From: Paguma larvata
Lineage: Eukaryota; Chordata; Mammalia; Carnivora; Viverridae
Assembly (NCBI GenBank): GCA_030068075.1
Contig: CM057825.1
Span: 122,981,239 to 123,045,238, forward strand
Length of the DNA: 64,000 nucleotides
Direction of reading: 5' to 3'
Shown: in pieces, positions 10,901 to 22,079 of the stretch
How positions within the stretch are numbered: the stretch's first letter is position 1
How the letters are laid out: each line of letters opens with the position of its first letter
Program-made: the position numbers and the translations under genes
The notes under the pieces: model-generated
What the model was told of the DNA's origin: nothing
The model's input: the letters and a program-made list of their open reading frames with translations, nothing else
Database searches by the model: none

Positions 10901-12200
10901 TGGAGGATATACTTTTAACAGACACTGTATTCTGCCTCCGTTTATACACAAAGTCCCCCTACGCACGGAGAGACACTCATTTTCATACATGTACCACCAT
11001 ACATACATATGCCCACTTGCATACAGGCACATGGGAACACATACCTTTGTAGTGACATGTGTGGACACACAGTTTGCCAACAGAGGACATACAATTTGCC
11101 ACAGGCTTTGACATTCATGGATGCACAGGTGATAACATGCACACTAACCTACACGTGGTCATTTAGATACAGACACACTTTAGTATAGAATAAAACACAG
11201 GGACGCTCATATCCTATGCTACACATACACGTGGACACACTCTTGCAGATGCATAAATATATATGTAAGTTCCTACAACATACAGGACCTGAATCCCACT
11301 CCCCAAGGCCAAGACTTCACCCATCTCTCCTCTCCCATTTAGCTTTCCTCTCCTCCATTCCCCAGTCCTACTCAGCTGAGAACTGGGACAAGAAGTCCAA
11401 ACCAGGGGGCACAGTGAAAATAGGCTCTGGAAGTTCTGGACTACCAGGAAGACAGAAACAGTGAGAATGGACCTGATTCACATTCAGGGAAAGCGGCGTC
11501 TCTGTCCTGGGGGAGCAGCAGGTGGAGGATGCAAAGAGGGAAGGGAAGCCCTGCTCTCCAGAAGCTTCAGGTCTGCTTGGGAAACCAGGGCATACAAATT
11601 CGAGGCAGCCAAAGCTCAGTAGAGTGAGACCAAGACAGACACTGCTGCAAGATGTGGAGAAGGGACAAGAACTCCACTGGGCCTGAGAGAAGAGGGAAGG
11701 ATCTGTCCACAGAGTTCCCTGTCTGAGACAGGAATTAAGTTTTGTTCCATAAAATATATGGTGATTTGGGTTCACAAGGAAAGGGATGCAATGTTACAAT
11801 GCCAAAAACTGGCTCCAAATCCATTGAGAAGAGTTATGATTTTAAAGGGCAGAACCCTTAGGCTCTGGGGCCCACATTACCCATGCAAGTACTCCCACTC
11901 CTCACACTTCACGACGGGAGTAGCAGGTTGCTGGAGAAATAAAGGAGATAAAGTATGTGAAGTCTCTTTGTGATGCATGAAGCATCACACAGATGATAAT
12001 GGCAGCATTATCATCATTATCGTCATCACCTGCTGTTTTTCCCAATGTAATGTATTAAGCTGCTTCTTACCTCTCTTCATTTGCCCTCTTACTGCCTAGA
12101 TATGACCAAAAGGAGACCATTTCTTAGAATCTTTGTATTTTCCAGAAACAGGACTCCTGGGAGCAGGTGGAAGGGACCTATCTCCTCCCTAGGCACATAG
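10900..12200. other. Intergenic sequence without supported features
   Basis: 10960-11260 is rich in CA/ACAC-type words (degenerate cacat/acaca), probably a decayed simple repeat. 11260-12200 looks unique. A 135-codon opposite-strand frame at 11368-11775 shows no domain or family resemblance. Confidence 0.5.
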
Positions 12201-12204
12201 AAAA

Positions 12205-12575
12205 ATACTTTATGAACACTTAATATGCATAAACCAGTGCACCAAACAGTTTATATTTTTTATCCAACATAATCCTCACAATAATCCTTTGAGAAAGGTG
12301 ATGTTCCCACTTCACAGAAGAAAAACTGAGGCATAAAGGGTTTTAAGACAATCCTCAACATCACATAGAGAGCAAATGTCTGTCATTCACTCGGTGCATT
12401 TAGGTGAGTCGGCACTTCAACTTTTCATTTTACGGATGAACAAGGCATGACTAAGGAACATTAGACAACCTGCTCAAGATTGCAGTGAGAAGGTGACAGA
12501 CTCCAAGACTGGAACTCAGATTTGCTTAAATTTAAAACATATGCTCTTCTTTCTATGCCACACAGCTTCCCTGCA
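12205..12575 (-). repeat. Two MIR fragments
   Basis: About 12205-12350 ('aatcctcacaataatcctt', 'aaactgaggcataaagggt') and about 12365-12575 ('cattttacggatgaacaagg', 'ctgctcaagattgcag'). Confidence 0.6.
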
Positions 12576-12639
12576 TGACCTGTGATGCTCTGCAATGATG
12601 ACTAAAAACCTACCTCAGAATCATACCAAGACCTAGGCA

Positions 12640-12695
12640 TGTGTATTTACATGTGTGTGTGCATGTCAGTCTGTGTGTGTGTACGTGTGTTGTGG
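12640..12695. repeat. TG-rich simple repeat
   Basis: Interrupted TG run: 'acatgtgtgtgtgcatg', then 'ctgtgtgtgtgtacgtg'. Confidence 0.8.
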
Positions 12696-12699
12696 CAGC

Positions 12700-13500
12700 C
12701 ACTAATTAACTGTGGCAAGGCTAAATGATATAAAAATCACTTTTCCTGGGACATCCTCAAGCTCCTTCCACACTCAATAGGAACTCAGAAGAGTCACAGA
12801 AACTAGGAGACCCAGAAGAGATTTACAGATGATCTAATCATACCCCTTTTATGTCCATGAGAAAACTGGTACCCAGAGTGCACTGATCCAGGAAACAAGA
12901 AATTCCTATTTCAGTCTGACTTCTGCTGATGTGTGAGTTTAAGAATGCCACTTTACTTCCCTCAGGCCATTTGTAAATTAAGATAATAACATCCCCTCTG
13001 CTACACTTAATTGTCTGTGACTCTATCATTGACAGGCTGTGGCTGTCAAACCTTCTGGCCCCAGCACGGCCCTCTTTTATCCAGCGTGAGGCTATCTCAA
13101 GGAATATTCCCATTGATAAACTCAGCCTCAAAACCCTCGGATTGTTCAGAACCCAGGAGAGCTCATCTCTGGGTCTGGACCACCAGGCAGGGAGGCAGCT
13201 CAGAACTCAAGAGAGGACTAGGGAGCAAATTCTCCCTCCCTTGTTCCTCAAGCACTTTTCTGAAGAGCCTGGTGCACCAGTTCCTTTGTCAGTCTTTTTT
13301 CGCTCTCTGGGAATTCAGTGGAACTGGTAACCTTGTCAAGTGTTCCCCTTGGGTTGCAATTTCTCAGGTGGAAAAGCAGCACTTAAGGCCTTGTCCTCAA
13401 AATATTCGTAGCTGTGTTGCTCCTCCTGATGGTAACAGTAACGTGATTGTGATGAAAAAGGTGATGATGTCACTCTGTAGCCACAATAGTGCTTTTACTA
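12700..13500. other. Intergenic sequence without supported features
   Basis: It contains a 166-codon frame (13011-13511), one of the two longest in the window. It does not resemble any family I know, overlaps L1-type sequence at its end and has no supporting signals. Confidence 0.4.
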
Positions 13501-13662
13501 TATTTTACTAGAGCACAATACACATATCATGTACACATGTATACAACTTGATGAATTTTAACAAAAGGAACACCCCTCTACAGCCAGTATCCAGTTGAAA
13601 AAATAGAACAGTACCCACTCCCCAAAAAGCCTCCTTCCCGCCCGTCCTGTTACACTACCTTT

Positions 13663-13895
13663 TTTTTTTTTAATTTTTTTTAATGTTTATTTATTTTTGA
13701 GAGAGAGAGAGACAGAGAGACAAGAGCATGAGCAGGGGAGGGGCACAGACAGAGAGGGAGACAAAGAATCTGAAACAGGCTCCAGGCTCTGAGCTGTCAG
13801 CACAGAGCCCAACACGGGGCTCGAACTCGGGAACGGTGAGATCATGACCTGAGCTGAAGTTGGCCGCTTAACGGACTGAGCCACCCAGGCGCCCC
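13663..13895 (-). mobile_element. Felid CAN-SINE (SINEC), near full length
   Basis: It reads reversed: poly(T), then TTTAATGTTTATTTATTTTTG, GAGA run, 'caggctccaggctctgagctgtca', 'gagatcatgacctgagc', ending 'gagccacccaggcgcccc'. It is flanked by the direct repeat TACACTACCTTT at 13651-13662 and 13896-13907. The tRNA-like head is at the right end. Confidence 0.96.
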
Positions 13896-14001
13896 TACAC
13901 TACCTTTCAAAGGCAACCACTATCCCAGCTACTAGCAACAAGGAATTGTTTTTTAATTTTATATAAGAGGAATCATATATTATCTATTTTTTGAGCTTGA
14001 C

Positions 14002-14190
14002 TTTTTATTTTTTTAAACTTTCTCTTAATGTTTATTTTTGAGAGAGAGACAGAGAGAGAGAGAGACAGAGCATCTGAGCAGGCTCTGTGCTGACAGAAGA
14101 GACCGAGGCAGGGCTCTAAGTCACAAACCATGAGATCATGACGTAAGCCAAAGTCTAATGCTTAACCTACTGAGGCACCTAAGCACCCCT
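14002..14190 (-). mobile_element. Felid CAN-SINE, diverged
   Basis: Reversed SINE with 'cttaatgtttatttttgagag', 'gagatcatgacgtaagcc', 'actgaggcacctaagcacccct'. The left flank GAGCTTGACTTTTTAT (13993-14008) is repeated as GAGCCTGACTTCTTAT at 14309-14324, after a second partial SINE. Confidence 0.9.
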
Positions 14191-14310
14191 CTTTTTTGTT
14201 AATTTTTTTTTATTTGAGAGTGTGTGTGTGAGCAGGGTGGGAGGGAGAGAGAGAGAGAGGGAGAGAGAGGATATCAAGCAGGCTCCATGCTCAATTCAGA
14301 GCCTACATGA
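14191..14310 (-). mobile_element. Partial CAN-SINE abutting the previous copy
   Basis: 'ttatttgagagtgtgtgtgtgagcagggtgggagg' to 'aagcaggctccatgctcaa'; the tRNA-like head is missing. With the neighbour it forms a composite flanked by one near-identical 16-bp target duplication. Confidence 0.8.
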
Positions 14311-14689
14311 GCCTGACTTCTTATATTCAATGTTATCTCTGTGAACTTGACCCATGTTGTTGTGTTTAATTACGGTTTGATGATTCTAACTGCTGACATT
14401 ATTCTATTGGAAGAATATGACCTAATTTATTGATCCTTTCTACTGTTGATGGGCATATGGATTGTTTCAGCTATTGTGAGGCATGCTGCTTTCTTATGTA
14501 TGCCTGTCAGAAAGCACAGGTACCTATTTCTGGTGATGTGTGTACCCTCAGCTTTAGTAGATACTGTCAAGCAATTTTCCAAGGTGGCTGTACTTTGACT
14601 AGACGTGTTTTTAACATTCTGAGATGCTTTAGTCTCCAGTATCTAGTCACGATTGACTCAACTTCTTTTGGCTCTTTGAATACCCCTTC

Positions 14690-14890
14690 AGGGCCTCTGC
14701 ACAATGCTCTTTTCTTGCTGTCATAATCTCTGCCCAACCGAAAGACGGGCAAGTGCTCATCTTCGGGTCTCAATACAAATGTTGCCTCTTTTCAAGCAGG
14801 CCCTGTGCCTGTTGTACTCACCACTTTACATATAGCATCTAGCCCATGCCTGGTAAATGCTTAGCATGAAACAAATGTTAGCTAAAGTTG
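14690..14890. repeat. L2-like 3' fragment
   Basis: 'cagggcctctgcacaatg', 'ttgcctcttttcaagcagg', 'agcccatgcctggtaaatgc' in L2 order. Confidence 0.55.
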
Positions 14891-15164
14891 CTGTTGCTGC
14901 AATAAACAGTCTTTAAGCTTTGCTTCCCCAAATTCTGTGATTGTGGGAAGTCAGATTTCCTGACTCTTTTCCTGGAGTACTAATCTGTATGTGTCCCCAA
15001 AGCTTCTAAAGAGGAGAAGCAGTTAGCAGGCCTTGTTTCCCTAGGCTCCTAACAGTGAGCACCTGTCTTTCTGAGGTTGTAGAGTCCCTGTTCTCTACTA
15101 AATGGACAACAGAGGGCACTGTGGGAACATGTCTGCAGAAAGAAGGAGGTGTTCAGAATTAGAA

Positions 15165-15290
15165 ACAGCCAGAAGGGAACTTCATTTTGAAGACCCAAAC
15201 ATTTATTTTATAGATGCTTAGACAGAAGACGTGACTTGTCCAAGGTCACACAGCTACCGTGTGGCGGGCAGAGATGACTCTTAGCCCCTT
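15165..15290 (-). repeat. MIR fragment
   Basis: 'gacttgtccaaggtcacacagctacc' core of reverse MIR. Confidence 0.65.
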
Positions 15291-15499
15291 GGCATTCTCC
15301 ACTCTGCGGGGGAGTCGCCAGGCACTGAAAGAGACAGCTGCCTGCGGGTGCTGTAGCCTTGAGCCTGCAAAGGACCATTTCCCAAGCCTCTCATTTCCCC
15401 AAATTGTCTTCCTCCCTTCTATTGCATGAGAGAAAAGACCTAGATTTTGGAGGTGGGACAAAGCATGCTGCCCTTTGATTCCACAATGATCTTTGAGGA

Positions 15500-15830
15500 A
15501 ATATTACTTTTCTTAATAATAGCTACCAATTATTGGGCACTTCCTAGGTGTCAAATATGTTGAGTACATTACATGAATTACCAGATTTAATCCTCAAGCC
15601 AGGATGGTGTGAAGGTTCAATGTTTCCCTCTCTTCTGAGAGTCCTTTCCTAGTCACTCCATTGAGAGAGACCTTTCTCCACCTATTTCTACTTTATCATA
15701 CCACCCAGTTTATTTCCTTCAGAGATTTTACAGTTATGTTTATAATAATTCTGCCTCTTTAATCGTCTACTTACTTACTGTCTGCTTCAACTCCTCTACT
15801 CTACCCAGCAAACTATGAAAGAAGGATTCT
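15500..15830. repeat. MIR tail followed by L2-like sequence
   Basis: About 15510-15600 is reverse MIR ('attgggcacttcctaggtgtc', 'agatttaatcctcaagcc'). About 15625-15815 resembles L2 ('gagagtcctttcctagtcac'). Confidence 0.5.
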
Positions 15831-16235
15831 GGAGCTAGACAGGCCCAAATTCAAGTCTCAGTTGGTTCATTTACTTGGATTAGTCACTTAAACTCTGTAA
15901 GGCTGTTTCTCCCTTTGTGAAATAGGGATTCGTGTATGTATTTTACAAGTATATAGAGGACTGTGCCAGTTATCTGTTGATTAGATTTCCTCTCCAACAC
16001 TGCCACCGTGTGATCATCTACCCTATATTTGATTACCCTGAGTGATGAGGAACTCACTACAAAGCAGCCTAGAGAAGGCAACATGTTGGAGCATTCCAAG
16101 TTTGGTCAGTCATGAGTTACATGCCTTTAGGAAAACCCAAACTTCTCTGAGCCTCAATTTCTTATTCTGTAAAGTAGGGATGGTGATGATAACACTCATC
16201 TCACAGTGTTGCTATTGTTAACGTTAAAAGTAAAA
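15825..16235 (+). repeat. Two forward MIR fragments
   Basis: About 15825-15960 ('ggagctagacaggccc', 'ttagtcacttaaactctg') and about 16110-16230 ('ctctgagcctcaatttctta', 'ctgtaaagtagggatgg'). Confidence 0.65.
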
Positions 16236-17350
16236 GTTATTTCACCAGCAAAAATAGATTTGGGAATAGCAGAAAATTGTAATTTAGAACATGAAAGTTA
16301 CACAAAACCATAGACAAGTTCAACAAATAAAGGAGAGGAAACTTTATTTTATGGAGAAGGAGGAGGATGAGAGGGATTGTTTTGAAGGAAAGTCCCTTAG
16401 AGAAAAGCAGGACAGGAGTTCAGGGTGATTATGGTTTCTCATTGGCTGAGTCTTAGCGGTGGTCAATTTCTGGTAGGAGATGTACTTCTTTTCCTGTTGG
16501 GGCTTGCAAATGATGATTCTTTCCTATTGAGAATTGTTCTGTTGGAGTCTATAATGGACAATTCTTCCTGTAATTGACATTGAGCGGTATGGATCCCTCT
16601 TCTAGCCTTTGACTCTACTTTAGTGAGGTTTCCCTGTATTAGTTTTCACACTTTGAAGATGAGATGAAATTGCATATGACTTAAGGGGCTTGCATATGGT
16701 AGGTGCTTATTAAACGTTAGTTTCCTCACCTTGTTCCTTAGAAAGGGAAAATGACTCTAAAAAGCACTTTTTTGTTTCTTTTCCCCACATTTAAGGATAC
16801 CTAAAGGACTTATGAGTTTTATAACTGAATGGCATGTCATAGTTTGGAGGCAGCTTGGTGATATATAAAAAATGGTGTGTTTTGTAACCAAAGCCATCGA
16901 GTCAGCGAGATGTGATTGTAGGTGCCAGGGACAATATTCAAAGTCAGGTTTGCCTGATTCCCAAAGGCTATTTTATACGACTCATTTCCGTAAAGAAGAG
17001 TCAGGTCATGGGGGAAGCCACTGAGAAGCAAATAGACAGTGGAGGGCAGGGAGTATGTTCATACTAAGACTTGTCTAAACACAGCTGCCTTCACTGCTCA
17101 GCTGGTAACTGAATTTGGAAAAGTTTCACCATACGGGGCTGTCTGCATAAGACTCTCCTAATCACTGGTGAATGGGCTCCTCCACAACCCAAGCCCCATC
17201 CCCAGCCAAGTCAAGCAAAACCTTAAAAACTACTAGGGGTCATATTAATATGCTGTGCTTATCAGGGAGGAGAATGTGGGACTGAATTAAACAAAGATGT
17301 TCATCACCTGCTATTGTCAATAGATAAATCTGGAGATTGTATATGTGGCC
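16235..17350. other. Intergenic sequence without supported features
   Basis: A possible MIR end lies at about 16665-16725 ('gcatatggtaggtgcttatta'). Otherwise unique-looking with no coding signal. Confidence 0.45.
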
Positions 17351-17354
17351 ATTT

Positions 17355-17575
17355 CAAAGGACGCAGCATTAACTGAGTTTCTACTGAGTTTGAGGCATTG
17401 GGCTAGGAATTCTGAGAGAGGCAAACAAGTTTAGCTCCTCACCACAACCCTATGTGGTAAGTATTAACATTAATTGAGCTAATTTACAGACAAGGAAAAT
17501 ATAGACAAGTTTAAGAAATGTATTCAAGATCATATAGTTGGAAAGACTCGTAGAGCAGGTATTGGAATCCAAGGT
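17355..17575 (-). repeat. MIR fragment
   Basis: Reverse MIR: 'ctcaccacaaccctatgtgg', 'aatttacagacaaggaaaa', 'gatcatatagttggaaagac'. Confidence 0.6.
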
Positions 17576-18620
17576 TACTTAGAGCCTGGAACTTCAAAGA
17601 AATTGGTTGAAATTATTAATTATAAACTTTGAATGGGCTATCATCCCTCCTCTTGACTCACAGTGATTCCCAAATTCTAACATTGTTCTCTCTGCAACAT
17701 ATACCTTGTATTAAAAAAAACTTGGCAAAGGGATGTGAACCCCAGTGAATAAGCATTCATCCACTTCGCACTTTTCCAAGAGTGGGCCTCTTTGTTGGGT
17801 AGACTCTGTAGCAGAATTTACCAGCTGGACCTGCTTGGCTCAAGTTCTTAACAACTTAGTGCCCCAGTTACCAGATCTAAAGGAGGATGACAACCCTTCT
17901 GCGCCTTCTTCAAGCAGAAGAGCTTGATACGATGCTCTGAGGTCTGGGACTGATGGTCAAAGGAGAACATATTAGCATTGCCCCAACTATGGAGCCATGA
18001 CTTTGGGCACATGGTTTTCCAGACCCAAATGGAATAAAACAAGAGGAAATTCGAAGATTTGAGACCAGGGGGTCAGGTTCTAGTATCCACATTCAACCAT
18101 TGTTGTATGGCTTTCTGACCCCTGTGGCATCTACAACCTCAAGTTTGTCTGCTCCACTAACCATGGCCCAGCTGAACTTGGACTTCAACTACATTATTCC
18201 AGGATTTCTCAAGCTCATCATTATTTATGACTTTAAAGTTAAATCAACTGGACTCAGAAAGGTTAAATTACCTGCACACAGCTGAATGGTTTGAAACAAG
18301 TCTGACTCCCAAACCTAAGCTTGTAATACTACGGTATACTCTCTACCTACTAGAGCATGGGGCAGGCAGAAGGACAGTCTTGGGAATGAGTGACAAGGTA
18401 CTAGGAACAGGAAGTAAGGTCATTACGGCAACCATTCCAAGGAGCTTTGATTTAATGGAAGAAAGGTACAGGTTTCTGGCTGACCCAATACAACACCTGA
18501 TATCAGCACATTCCATGGTTACCCCTGGGATGCAATTCCCAGGTCCCAGTACCCTGGAAGTCAGGGAGCATATGGTCTCACCCTGAAAGTCTGTCTACAG
18601 AGCTGAACAAAAGAACTAAA
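17575..18620. other. Intergenic sequence without supported features
   Basis: No repeat recognised with confidence. The frames at 17745, 17848, 18100 and 18227 have no family resemblance. Confidence 0.45.
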
Positions 18621-18629
18621 GGCAGATCT

Positions 18630-18875
18630 TATTAACAAACACACATACAGTGTCTGTCATGTTGCAGGCACTGATCTAAGCACTGTAATAATATTGTCTT
18701 TTAACCCTCACAAGGAAGGTACAATTCTTTTCTCCTGCAAGATGGGAAACTGAGTCATACAAACATTAAATAACTTACCAGGTTACACAGCTAGCAGGCA
18801 CTAGAGGCAGAATTTGGATCCAACAGTTGGGTTGCAAAGCCTGCATCCTTGACCATGATACTGTACTGCCCATCT
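18630..18875 (-). repeat. MIR, nearly complete core
   Basis: 'gcaggcactgatctaagcac', 'ttttaaccctcacaaggaagg', 'gatgggaaactgagtcat', 'ggttacacagctagcaggcac', 'gaggcagaatttggatcc'. Confidence 0.85.
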
Positions 18876-18879
18876 GAAC

Positions 18880-19380
18880 CTACCTGATTTTGACCCCATG
18901 GTTTCTCTGTTCCCAGAACCTTGGCATCCTAGTTTTAAGGATTTGTTGGATGCCTAAAGCAGAGAAATCCAGTCCTACTCTCACTGACAGCCACTGGAGT
19001 CCAGCCATTAAATTACCAATGGGCTGTCAACAAGGAGGCCTCAAAATCATGCGGAAAGACCCTACAGGACAAATTCATGGGAAAGCTCAATCTGTTCTGG
19101 ATGTGTCTACTTCCTAGCTTCCCCTGGGATTTTTGTCTATTCCTAAGCCAAATTCCAGGGCTGTCAACTTCCCTTTGTCTTGCTGTTGCCCTCAAATGTG
19201 TTTATTTCACTGTGGCCCAGGAAAGTCCTCACCTTTGGCAACCAGAGTTGTGAATCACAATGTGGCTTTTCACCTCCCACTGGCACTAGGCAAACAGATC
19301 ACCACTGGTAACAATCTCCACACCTCTTGGAACTCACTGCTATTATGGCCTGTGCTGAGTTGTGATGATTTGTTTATGTG
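18880..19380. other. Intergenic sequence without supported features
   Basis: Unique-looking, moderately GC-balanced sequence; short frames only. Confidence 0.4.
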
Positions 19381-19495
19381 TCTCTCTCTATTCTTCTAAC
19401 TTGTGAACTCCTGAAGGGAATAAACCGTCTTATTCACCCAACACATCTGGTGTAGAACCTAGCACTTAGACACTTTATAAATGTTTCCTGAATAG

Positions 19496-19700
19496 GTAGG
19501 TGAGTGGATGGATGAATGCATGGATGGATAGGAGCATGGATGGATGGATGGGATGGATGAGTAGATGGATGGATGGATGGATGGATAGATGTGTGGATGG
19601 ATGGATGGATGGATGGATGGATGGATGGATGGATGGACGGACGGACAGATGGTTAGCTAAGTGTACTGATGCATGGATGGATGGGTGGGTGGCTGAGTGA
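19496..19700. repeat. GGAT/ATGG tetranucleotide array
   Basis: About 200 bases of imperfect GGAT units with a pure block near 19595-19635 and GGAC variants at 19635-19650. Frames through it read as D-G-W-M repeats or H-P-S-I repeats and are not genes. Confidence 0.97.
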
Positions 19701-19844
19701 ATGTACCAGATAACTCTCAGTGAGACCACTTTTCTTCACCATCCCCATCCAATCCCTGTTCAGATTGGATTTAGATATTTAGATATTGCATCTATTTAGA
19801 TAGATGGAATAGCCTTCTAAAGGGCTTTTCACCTCCACTGTGCC

Positions 19845-20495
19845 TCCCTCCAAATCTTTTATTCATACAGCATCCAGAGGTTCTGTAAAGATGCAGATTT
19901 GATTATGTCAGCCTTGCTCCAACTCTGCCTTAAATACATTAATGACTTCCCCCGTCCTTAGAATAAAACCTGAAATCCTTCCCAGAGACTATGTGGTACT
20001 ATAAGCTGTGATATCTACTGACCACTCCACCCTCATTCCACATCAGCCTCCTACTCACTGATGACAGTTTGGATATCCTGGCCATCTTTCATTTCCTAGA
20101 ATGAGCCTAGCTCTTTCCTGCCTCAGGGCCTGTGTCTGAACTTGCTGTTCTGTGTGTCTGGAATGCACTTCCTCTGACTTTTTGCATTACTGATTCCTTC
20201 TCCTTCTGGCCTCAGCTTCAAAATGAAGTCTTGGGGAGATTTTCTCTGCCTCTTCCATCTAAATTACACCCTACATCTTCTTTATAGCATGCATGTAGTA
20301 ATCCACTTTCATTATAGTACGTTATTGAACATTTGAACACAACATATTGGACACAAAGCATTATTTGTTAACGTCTGTCTTCTAGACAAACTGTAAGCTC
20401 TAAGAGGGCAAGAAGAGTTATCTTGTCTTATTTCCAGCTGTATCCTTAGTACTCAGCAGATAGCAAGTACTCAAAAAACTTGTAATACATGTCTA
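19845..20495. repeat. L2 3' region
   Basis: A long L2-type series: 'aactctgccttaaatac', 'gcctcagggcctgtgtctg', 'tgtctggaatgcacttcc', 'gcctcagcttcaaaatgaagtc', 'gacaaactgtaagctctaag', then 'tactcagcagatagcaagtac'. Confidence 0.7.
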
Positions 20496-20639
20496 GATGA
20501 ATGGATAGACAAGCACAAGATAGATTCTGATATTTCCTAAGAATGAGGACACCTAGAGTACTGCATAAGAGGAATGATCAGGCCTCTTTCTCTTTCCCTC
20601 AACATCACCGATAAATAATTTTAGGTTCGAGTCATGATA

Positions 20640-20760
20640 TCTGACTACCTTGGAGCTGAGTGGGATCTCTTTGATCATTAAGTCCAACTTCATTTTATAT
20701 TTGCAGAAATGAAGCCCAAGAGTGGAAGTCATTGCCCAGGATAACCATGGTAGGGGCTGC
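20640..20760. repeat. MIR3/L3-like fragment
   Basis: 'gggatctctttgatcattaagtccaac' then 'cagaaatgaagcccaagagtgg' is the usual ancient CR1/L3-type sequence. Confidence 0.45.
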
Positions 20761-20849
20761 TAGTTACCTGCACAAGAGACATTTTCTTCTTCATCCTTAA
20801 GAACAGAACCCTAATTTTGTTGGTGATGATGATTAGCCCAAATTTTACA

Positions 20850-20901
20850 AAATTTTTTACAATTATTTACTTATTTTGAGAGAGAAAGTGATCAGGGGAG
20901 G

Positions 20902-20944
<43 letters not shown>

Positions 20945-21075
20945 GGAATCCCAAACAGGCTTTGTGCTGTCAACAAGGAGCCCAATGCAGGGCCCGAACT
21001 CACGATCCATGAGACCATGACCTGGACTGAAAACAAGAGTCAGATGTTTAACCGATGGAGCCACCCACACACCCC
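20850..21075 (-). mobile_element. Felid CAN-SINE
   Basis: 'caattatttacttattttgagagagaaagtgatcagg', a GA run of about 30 bases, 'aggctttgtgctgtcaac', 'gagaccatgacctgg', ending 'gagccacccacacacccc'. No clean target duplication seen. Confidence 0.9.
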
Positions 21076-21374
21076 AGAATCTGCATTTTAGTAAGATCCA
21101 TTCTGTGGTGGTTCGTACAGATGTTCAAACTTGAGTGTCCATCTTAGTGAAGACTGGGGCTAGGGACAGGACAAGGCAGCTTAGGTCCTGATCCCTAAAC
21201 CACATGCAGGACATATTTGTAGGAAAATGGCATCCATGCCTGGTGCCACAGGAGACGGGGACACAAAGCTGACAGTCAGAGTAGTTGCCCAAACAGCACT
21301 GATTAGCCACCCACCCACCATCCTCTCCATCTTGCCATCTCTGGTTTCCTCAACACCCTTCTCTCCATCCGCAG

Positions 21375-21525
21375 TATGGTAGTTACGAGACTACTGGAGT
21401 CAGACCTGCCTTGATTTAATTTTTACAAGTTTTTTGACAAGTTACTCTCTTCTGAGCTTTGGTATCAACTTCATAGAGTTGTCATGGAAATCAAATGAGT
21501 TAATACTTCTAAAACACAGAGACCA
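21375..21525 (+). repeat. MIR fragment
   Basis: 'ctactggagtcagacctgcc', 'tttgacaagttactctct', 'tagagttgtcatggaaatc', 'aaatgagttaatactt'. Confidence 0.6.
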
Positions 21526-21549
21526 TAGCTTTGCAATCCTGGATTCATA

Positions 21550-21705
21550 TTTGCATCACCAAAGGAGCTGATGGCTGGGTCACCCCAGACCAATTAAGTA
21601 AGAATCTCTAGGGATAGGGCTCAGCATTCATATTAAACAGATCAAACACACACCTCTGCAGGTGTTTTTAAAAATGTGCAGCCAGGAGGGAGAACTACTG
21701 ACCTA
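21550..21705. repeat. MER5A-type hAT-Charlie fossil
   Basis: 'tttgcatcaccaaaggagct', 'ccccagaccaattaagtaagaatctctagggatagggctcagcat', 'tgtgcagccaggagg', 'gagaactactgacc' follow MER5A order closely. Short-quoted here in separate pieces; the span covers both terminal inverted-repeat halves. Confidence 0.75.
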
Positions 21706-21769
21706 AAGTGATGCCGGGCACAGAGTAAATACTCCATAAACGCTGCTATTGCTATTCACACTGTGTGTC

Positions 21770-21772
<3 letters not shown>

Positions 21773-21832
<60 letters not shown>
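21773..21832. repeat. (AC)30 microsatellite, uninterrupted
   Basis: A pure 60-bp AC run, the longest perfect dinucleotide repeat in the window and likely polymorphic. Confidence 0.99.
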
Positions 21833-21835
<3 letters not shown>

Positions 21836-22079
21836 ACTGCTCCAGATGAATTCTATGCCTTAAATAACCTGCTCCTCCTGGACTGCCTGGCAAACAGCTG
21901 TTCTTCCAAGATTCTGCAAGTCTCACCATCTTCGTGTAGCCTTTCCTGATTCCTCCAAAGAGTACTGACCACTTCCGCCTCCTGGTTCTAGTGTAACTGA
22001 GCTGCTAATAAAAATACTGACTTTGTCCTCTTATGGAGAATTTAATCTATCCTGAGCATTGTGCTAGGTCATGTGTACA

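Larger units (their letters stand above)
13500..14600. repeat. L1M-type 3' fragment broken up by felid SINEs
   Basis: Old LINE-1 3' sequence is visible in pieces: 13510-13650 ('acttgatgaattttaac', 'ccagtatccagttgaaaaa'), 13896-14000 ('ggcaaccactatccc', 'gaatcatatattatc') and 14325-14590 ('tctactgttgatgggcatatgg', 'ttgtttcagctattgtgag'). The pieces are collinear once the SINEs are removed. Confidence 0.75.

Noticed and set aside
11368..11775. 135-codon opposite-strand frame
   Set aside because: No known family, Ser/Pro-rich composition typical of a reversed GA-rich strand.
13011..13511. 166-codon + strand frame
   Set aside because: No recognisable domain, no splice or poly(A) context, and its end runs into L1-type sequence. 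A frame of this length is expected by chance in 64 kb read six ways.
19475..19729. Repetitive His/Pro/Ser/Ile or Asp/Gly/Trp/Met proteins
   Set aside because: They are translations of the GGAT microsatellite.
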